Positions 57,810-64,000 of a stretch of 64,000 nt of DNA are shown piece after piece. The stretch is taken from positions 11,156,842-11,220,841 of the forward strand of contig CM042084.1 of assembly GCA_023512835.1 (NCBI GenBank). The letters are read 5' to 3'. The stretch's first letter is position 1, and every line of letters starts with the position of its first letter. The stretch is from Taxillus chinensis. Taxonomy: Eukaryota > Streptophyta > Magnoliopsida > Santalales > Loranthaceae. The position numbers and the translations under genes were made by a program. Under the pieces are notes generated by a model that had not been told where the DNA came from, ran no database searches, and worked only from the letters and a program-made list of their open reading frames with translations.

Positions 57810-59330
57810 CACCAGACTCCTTTCATGATGGTTCTGTTCATACGCTCTGTAACTCCATTTTTTTGTGGAGTATGAGGAACTGTCAAATAATGCACAATTC
57901 CTTCTGACTTGCAGAAGGTATTAAATTCATTAGAACAGAACTCCAAACCATTGTACGTGCGAAGCCTTTTCACCTGTTTTCGTGTTTGCTTTTCAATCAT
58001 AATCTTATATTCCTTGAAAGTAGAGAATGCATTACTTTTCTATTTCAAGAAGAATGTCCAGAGCATCCTAGAGAAATCACTAATAATAGTCAGTATATAA
58101 ATGTCACCAAAGATCAGAATGAATATAATCTAGAGTTCCTTTGGTTTTGTGAATGCCTTTAGTAAATCGGACTCTCTTTTGTTTACTATAGACACAATGC
58201 TCACAAAACTGAAGATTGTTAATGCTTTGCCCTATAATAAGTCCTCTTTTACTCAACTTAGCCATTCCATGCTCACTCATATGCCCTAGGCGCATATGCC
58301 ATAATTTAGAAATATCAAAATCAGACATGAAAGAAGAGGTAGCCATAGCAACAACTCCTGAAACTGTAAAATCCGGTAAAACATATAATTGCACAGTTCT
58401 CTTGTGACCTTTCATCACCACAAGAAAACCCTTACTGATCTTGATCACTCCACCTTCACCGATGAACTTGTATCCTTTAGAATCAAGAGTACTCAATGAA
58501 ATCAGATTTCTCTTCAATTCTAGAATATATCTCACATCCTCAAGTGTTCTGACTATACCATCATGCATTTTAATTCTGACTATACCAATGCCGATAACTT
58601 TGCAAGAGGCATTGTTCCCTATAACAACAGTACCTTAGGACATAGTTTCATATGCTGAAAACCAGTCTCGATTGGGACATATATGAAACATGCAAATAGA
58701 ATCAAGGATCTACTCTTTGTGTGCCTTGCAGTCATAATCGGAAACCACAAGGATCTCTCCATCACTATAAGTCTTTACCACATCAGCCTCACCAGATTTT
58801 CTAGTTGTTTTTCAGCTCTTTTATTCTTGTTCTGCAACTTGTAACACTTAGAAATAATATGACCTTTCTTCATGTAATATCTGCATAATTTATTATCTCT
58901 ATTTTGCATATTTCAATCTTCTCTTTATGTTATGACCAAAATTAGGATTACATTCTCGTGACCTACCACGAACAACGAGACCTTCTCCTTGTGGCTCAGA
59001 GCTAGAACCACCAACAATTTGCTTCATCTTCTCACGCGAAAATAAAACCTCATCAATAGTGAGTATGTCATGATTATACAAAATAATATTTCAGAAAGTT
59101 GAATATGAAGACGATAATGAACATAACAATATTAATGCCAAATCCTCTTCATCGTATTTAACTTCCATCGATTCTAAATCAGAAATAATTTCTTTAAATA
59201 CGACTAAATGATCTTTAAGAGATGTATATTCTGTTAAACGATGAGAATATAATTATTTCTTTAAATGTAACTTACTGGTCAAACTCTTTGTCATATAAAC
59301 TGCTTTAACTTTACTTGATGGAAAAACATA
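57810..59330 (-). pseudogene. Copia gag C-terminus, protease region and integrase N-terminus
   Basis: On the minus strand: gag remnant with NIILYNHDILTIDEVL and KMKQIVGG; a protease-region remnant with CKVIGIGIVRIKMHDG and LEDVRYILELKRNLISLS; the integrase pre-domain WHMRLGHMSEHGM with CEHCVYSKQKR (H-H-C-C finger); then KQTRKQVKRLRTYNGLEF and PHTPQKNGVTERMNRT. Multiple stops and frameshifts. It continues at 54280 after the nested solo LTR. Confidence 0.85.
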
Positions 59331-59334
59331 TTTT

Positions 59335-60115
59335 TGAAGGGCTTCAATTTCTTAACTTGATGGAGAAGAATCATGGTGTGAACCCAAGATCAGAGCACTA
59401 TGCAATTTTGATCGATTTGCTTGGATGGAAAAACAGATTTGAAGAGGCATTAGAGCTAATAGAGAGAGTTCCAAGTGTATGCAATTCCACTTCAATGTGG
59501 TCTTCCCTTTTTAGTGCTTGCAGAGTCCACGACAATTTGAGTCTATCCCAACGAACAACCGAAGCTCTCTTTGAATTGGACCCTGAAAATGCTGCAATAT
59601 ATGTCACCCTATAAAAAATTTATGCTGCTGTTGGTAGGTGGGATGATGCTCATCCGGTTTGGGGGTTCATGGAAAAGAGAGGTTTAAAGAAGGAAGCAAG
59701 TTGTAGTTGGATTGAGGTGAGGAGCACTAAACATGAATTTGTAGCCAGAGATGGATCACATTGTCAGACACAAGAAATATATGAAGTTGTTCACAATCTT
59801 GATGATCATATAATGGAAATGGGACATCTACCCTACAGCGAAAGCTCCGTTGTGTTTAAAAATGGTTTATCATCTTAATATGATGAAATTGGCTCTCTTA
59901 TCAGGCATCTATCAGGTCGGAGGCTAATGGAAGGTGCCTGTTTCTGAATTTGTCCTGTGAATGTGAAGGAAGAACAAAGAAGTACCAACACAGATATTAA
60001 GGGTTCCTTGGCCATTCTTCCCTTAAATTTCCACCTTATAATCGGGCAGCACATGTAAAATGAATAACATTATATTATATTATATTATATATGGTTTTCA
60101 CTCATATTTTGTTGT
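59335..60115 (+). pseudogene. Duplicated 3' part of the PPR gene
   Basis: Highly similar to 35752-36525: the C-terminal PPR repeats, E/E+ tail, stop codon and about 240 bp of 3' UTR. A TCA to TAA change makes a stop at 59612-59614, and the first two thirds of the gene are missing, so it is a dead fragment. It sits exactly between two Copia remnants of opposite orientation. As the source gene has no intron, its mode of copying cannot be read from splice loss. Confidence 0.92.
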
Positions 60116-60119
60116 GCAA

Positions 60120-62014
60120 ATGACTGCTCAAACGCAAGGTCAACCAATAAACCCCAAAAAGTCAACAATCGGGTCAAATGGGGCCCCGACTCGGAATCGG
60201 GCCCAAGTACAGTCAAAATGCTCACATCGACGACTACACTACCGTCCAGATAGTTACATTCCCATAGAATGGCTATCTCTCAAAACTACCCAAATACGAG
60301 TCTTTACAGCAGGATTATGTCCTCCACATGGCCCAGAACGTTGCGACTAATGTCTCCTCGGAACCCCACTCTCGTTCCACAGGCACGAGGTATCCCTTAG
60401 CGCATTATGTCAACTATGACAAATTCTCACTTCAACACCAAACTTTCTTGACTGCGGTCACTGCTGGGCATGAGCCCCGCTCCTACCATGAAGCTATGAA
60501 TCATCCTCATTGGCAGGAGGCAATGCGAAAAGAGCTGGATGCCCTCGCGCACAATGGCACGTGGACAGTAACTCATTTGCCCCCTGGCAAGAAGGCCCTT
60601 GGTAGCAAGTGGGTTTATAAAATCAAGTATCATTCTGATGGTACAGTTGAACGGTATAAAGCCCGACTAGTAATTTTGGGGAACCATCAGGTCGAAGGAA
60701 TCGACTACCATGAAACGTTCACCCCTGTTGCTAAAATGGTTAGCGTACGGTGCTTTCTGGATGTTGCGGCCGCACACAATTGGGCAGTCCATCAGATGCA
60801 CGTACACAATGCCTTTTTACATGGTGATCTCGATGAGGAAGTCTACATGCGATTGCCTCCTGGTTTCCGGTCTTCTTAGCCTGACCAGGTCTGTAGACTT
60901 CACAAGTCTCTTTATGGTCTCCGACAAGCCCCCCAATGTTGGTTCGCCAAGCTCGTTTCTGCTCTAACGCGGTATGGCTTCATCCAGTTTCGTTCCGATT
61001 ACTCTCTCTTTACGCTACGGCGCGGACATACTCACCTCCATGTTCTTGTTTATGTGGATGACCTCATCATTTCTGGAAATCATAGTCATTCGATTCGACA
61101 ATTCAAGGATTATCTTGGTGCCTGTTTTCATATGAAGGATCTCGGGCCATTTGAAATATTTTTTAGGTGTGGAGGTTGCCCGCAATCCTAACGGGATTTT
61201 CTTATCTCAGCGTAAATATGTTATGGATCTTCTTTCTGAAGTTGGTTTGTTAGGGGCCAAACCTGCTCTTTTTCCGATAGTTCCAAACCACAATTTGGCT
61301 TTGGCACCTGGGCCATTATTATCCGATCCTGAACGGTATCGCCGTCTTATTGGTCGCTTGATTTATCTCACCTTCACCCATCCCGAATTATCTTATTGCG
61401 TGCACACCTTGGCACAATTTATGCAGACTCCCCGTACGGACCATTGGGCAGACGCCTTGCATGTCGTCCGTTACCTTAAAACGGCTCCTGGCCAAGGCAT
61501 TCTCCTCCGTTCGGATTCTGATCTACGACTGTCCGCTTATTGTGACTCTGACTGGGCTAGTTGTCCCCTTACTTGTCGATCTCTCACCGGATATTTTGTC
61601 ACACTCAGGCACTCATCCATCTCTTGGAAAACTAAGAAACAGCCTACTGTTTCCCATTCTTCCGCTGAGGCTGAGTATTGCTCACTTGCCACCACGGCGT
61701 GTGAACTCAAATGGTTGAAAGGGTTGCTTCTTGCTCTGGGTGTTTCTCACCCTTCACCCATTTCTCTCTTCTGTGATAGTCAGTCTGCATTGCACATTGT
61801 TGCGAATCTGGTTTTTCATGAATGCACCAAACACATTGAGGTCGACTGTCATTTCGTCCGTGACGAAATTCACCGTGGCATCCTTCGCCCCGCTTACGTT
61901 CATACCACCATGCAGCTTGCTGATCTCTTTACCAAGGCTCTCGGGCAGCGTCCGTTTGATTTCCTCCGTCGCAAGTTGAGCATTTACGATCCCCATGCTC
62001 CAACTTGAGGGGGG
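60120..62014 (+). pseudogene. Copia (Ale/Retrofit-like) RT-RNase H remnant
   Basis: From the integrase-RT linker (PERCD...) it runs through RT (WVYKIKYHSDGTVERYKARL, AHNWAVHQMHVHNAFLHG, intact YVDDLIISG at about 61054) and RNase H (CDSDWAS, SSAEAEYCSL, CDSQSALHI), ending at TGA 62006-62008. It is disabled by TAG at 60877-60879 and a one-base insertion near 61153. Gag, protease, most of integrase and the 5' LTR are absent. GAGGGGGG (62007-62014) is the polypurine tract. Confidence 0.85.
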
Positions 62015-62190
62015 TGTTGGACCTCCGCACAGTTGCTCACGCTACAGCTGTGCCCAGCGCCCATAACTCACCACTGTAACGGCTCCCGCTCCTGCCATCA
62101 TTGCCATCTTCAGCACCCGCCATATTTAGCTTTGTAATTATTGTTGTACCATATTTAGGCAGACTTGTATTTTATTTAGCCTATAACGGG
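62015..62190 (+). repeat. 3' LTR start of the plus-strand Copia remnant
   Basis: TGTTGGACCTCC follows the polypurine tract directly. The right end is not definable and may be truncated; the coordinate is approximate. Confidence 0.55.
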
Positions 62191-62420
62191 CACAATGAAA
62201 AGGCAAGGGGAAAAATTGCACATTGCAACGTGAGAATTCACAGATGAGAGTACCATGAACCCAGACTGCAGGTTTCCAGGGGAACACTACTAAGCTTATT
62301 GTGGGGGAGCAGAGAAAATTGTAAAAAGAGGAAAAGAAAATGCAGCTGAATCCTGTTGCTTACTGCTAAACAATTTTTACACAGATTTTGGATGAACATA
62401 CCTGCTTGATAGGTTAGATT

Positions 62421-62606
62421 ATGGGCTGCATTTGCTCAAAAGGATCCTTTGGAAGTAATGAATTTTCAGAGAGCGCACATGTCAAAGGGTTGATCCTGCA
62501 TCTAAAAAAATCATCAGAAGCCCTATCAAAGAAAGGGGTGGAGGCTGTAGTGGAGCACGTTCTTGCTGGTTGGCCATCTTGGTTAACATCGGTGGCTAGG
62601 AGAAGC
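62421..62606 (+). pseudogene. N-terminal fragment of an N-myristoylated CDK-like kinase
   Basis: Reads MGCICSKGSFGSNEF, then after a shortened linker VLAGWPSWLTSVA. This is the N-terminal region of the plant CRK1/IBS1-type CDC2-like kinases, where Gly2 is myristoylated and Cys3/Cys5 may be acylated. A one-base insertion after TSVA (62599) shifts the frame; the homologous GEA is read in another frame, and the kinase domain that should follow is absent. A relic of exon 1, not a working gene. Confidence 0.7.
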
Positions 62607-64000
62607 CTTTTCTTACTAAGCCTTTTCTTTATCCTTTTATCCTTTGCAATGCATGTTTTTTTATATGCTTGTTGGGTGCATTCTTTTGACTTGTTACATT
62701 CTTTTCATTATTCTATGCTTCTTCTTTGAATTTAATTGTTTACGCATTAATTGCTTGGACAATTTCTGCCATTAATAAAATTTAGAAGACAGTTTGGAAT
62801 TTCAATTTAATGTGGAGGATCAGGGATGTCTTTAATAAATTAATTTAACTAAGGTTTTTTCATGAAATGGTTTAAATTAACCAATTTCCTATTTGGGATC
62901 TAAGGTATGAGGATTTTAAGGTGACATCATGCAAATGTATGTATGATCATGAGATGATTCAAATTTTTCCCCTGTTTGTCTGGTATGAGGATTTAAGGTA
63001 AGCAAAGGTTTGGTGGCTGATTGAGCACCGGTGTGGTTTCTAATTTTAATTTGTTAGTGCTATGCAGTAGAATATTATTGGTATAAATGTTGTATGAAAG
63101 TTTGAATTGCTGTACGTGTTTGTTTGCAATTGTTGTAAGCACTGCAATGAAATATGGTGAAGATGTTGGTTTTTTTTACCATGTTTTACAAATTTTAATG
63201 TCTCTTTAGAGGCGCAAAATGAGAAAAACTGAAACATTTACCGTTAATTTATAAAAGTAGAACTAAGGTTTAGCATTAACACATAAAAATGCAGATGTAG
63301 AAAAAAGGACAATGTTAAATACCACATTGGAAGAGGAGATGAAGAAATTATGAACATTCTGGACAAATAAAATTACATTTAACATTTAACATAAGCAATT
63401 AATGCATCAAACCTGCGGTAAACGTAATTAATCTTGGCATTAGATTATGAATTTAATGTGGCTGATGCTTTTGGTATCTTAATTAATTTTCCCTCTATTA
63501 TTATTTAATTTTGATATTCCTTTTTTTTTAAATTGCAGGACAGCATTGAAGATGCCAACAAAAAAATTGGAGACAATTTCAATCAACTGAGTCAGTCGGT
63601 GTGGCATCTACATATCGTAAGGCTCTTGCAACATCATTAAACTCTGAACTTAACACTGCGTGCAAATCATCAATCGAAGTTTTTCTTTAACACCCTGTAT
63701 TCTCCTCCCCAAATCATCCACCACACTTTGCATGACGAGGAAGAAGAATGTAGATTTTAATAAAAATGATGATGTAGGTGATGAGAGTAAGAATGATAAT
63801 GATGGTTGACCGTAGTGTTTCTTTCATGATGTAAAGGCAATGTAAATGCCTTTTTTAGTAATACATTTATGTAAAATATGACTACCGTCATTTGTATGTG
63901 TATGGATTACATTTTTATAAAATATTTCTGTTTTTCTTTTGTTGTGTCTGATCTGCATCGAATTGCATTAATTATTTTTCTGCGCAAAATGGCAACTGTG
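62607..64000. other. Spacer at the window end; one possible exon
   Basis: Mostly AT-rich. A T-rich tract with TTGCAG at about 63534-63539 precedes an exon-like stretch (63540-63617, reading DSIEDANKKIGDNFNQLSQS) whose family I do not recognise. It could be an exon of a gene lying partly outside or a decayed piece. Confidence 0.3.

Larger units (their letters stand above)
48939..59334 (-). mobile_element. Degenerate Ty1/Copia element (Tork/TAR-like) with two nested solo LTRs
   Basis: Reading on the minus strand: gag part and integrase (59330 to 57810), a short integrase segment (54285 to 54213), integrase end, RT and RNase H (51494 to 49369), then polypurine tract and 3' LTR. Removing the insertions 51495-54212 and 54286-57804 restores collinear coding. 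The 5' LTR and start of gag are missing; the element is cut at about 59334 by the PPR-derived fragment. Confidence 0.85.

Noticed and set aside
1..64000. tRNA and rRNA genes
   Set aside because: I looked for T-loop words (GGTTCGAATCC and variants) with an acceptor partner and found none.

Overview
This window reads as a gene-sparse, transposon-rich segment of a eudicot nuclear genome. The evidence is intron-containing plant genes (a group VII ERF with the Met-Cys N-degron, a PLS-class PPR protein, a hybrid proline-rich protein), plant-type Athila/Gypsy and Copia retroelements, hAT and Tourist-like elements, and long AT-rich spacers. The species cannot be named from the sequence alone.

Layout. 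1-11.2 kb is almost all mobile DNA: a broken hAT transposase 5' part (1-554, minus), an LTR-like stretch rich in GAAGA words (about 651-2225), an AACCGA-rich hAT-type MITE (3018-3622), and a decayed Athila-like Gypsy element (about 4140-11148). The Athila protease is split by a 2.05-kb solo LTR (5568-7614, target duplication CCATG). 11.2-14.4 kb is AT-rich spacer. 14.46-16.6 kb holds a two-exon group VII ERF gene (minus). 16.6-23.9 kb is spacer with another solo LTR (18432-19715, duplication ATTAT) carrying a 51-bp minisatellite.

23.9-31.5 kb is an 11-exon minus-strand gene for an 848-residue conserved plant protein whose function I do not recognise. Its 2.4-kb seventh intron contains a 919-bp Tourist-like element with an extreme G/C core. 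A PPR gene (34562-36286, plus) is divergent to it; most of the spacer between them is a 2.08-kb hAT element (32246-34326) with a perfect 8-bp duplication. 39.4-40.1 kb is an intact hybrid proline-rich protein gene with three hairpin-forming 53-bp repeats just downstream. 41.6-45.4 kb is an ARID-domain pseudogene truncated at both ends and hit by a 236-bp solo LTR.

47.5-62.2 kb is a nest of insertions. A minus-strand Copia element (48939 to about 59334) is interrupted by two solo LTRs (51495-54212, duplication GTTAA; 54286-57804, duplication ACATG). It ends at a pseudogene copy of the 3' third of the PPR gene (59335-60115), which abuts a plus-strand Copia remnant (about 60120-62190). The 54.3-57.8 kb solo LTR belongs to the same family as the one at 5.6 kb, in the opposite orientation. 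The end of the window carries a fragment of an N-myristoylated CDK-like kinase gene.

Four genes look intact: the ERF-VII factor, the 848-residue unknown protein, the PPR protein and the hybrid proline-rich protein. They are not a pathway, just neighbours. Splice sites were placed by hand from GT/AG signals, phase continuity and family resemblance.
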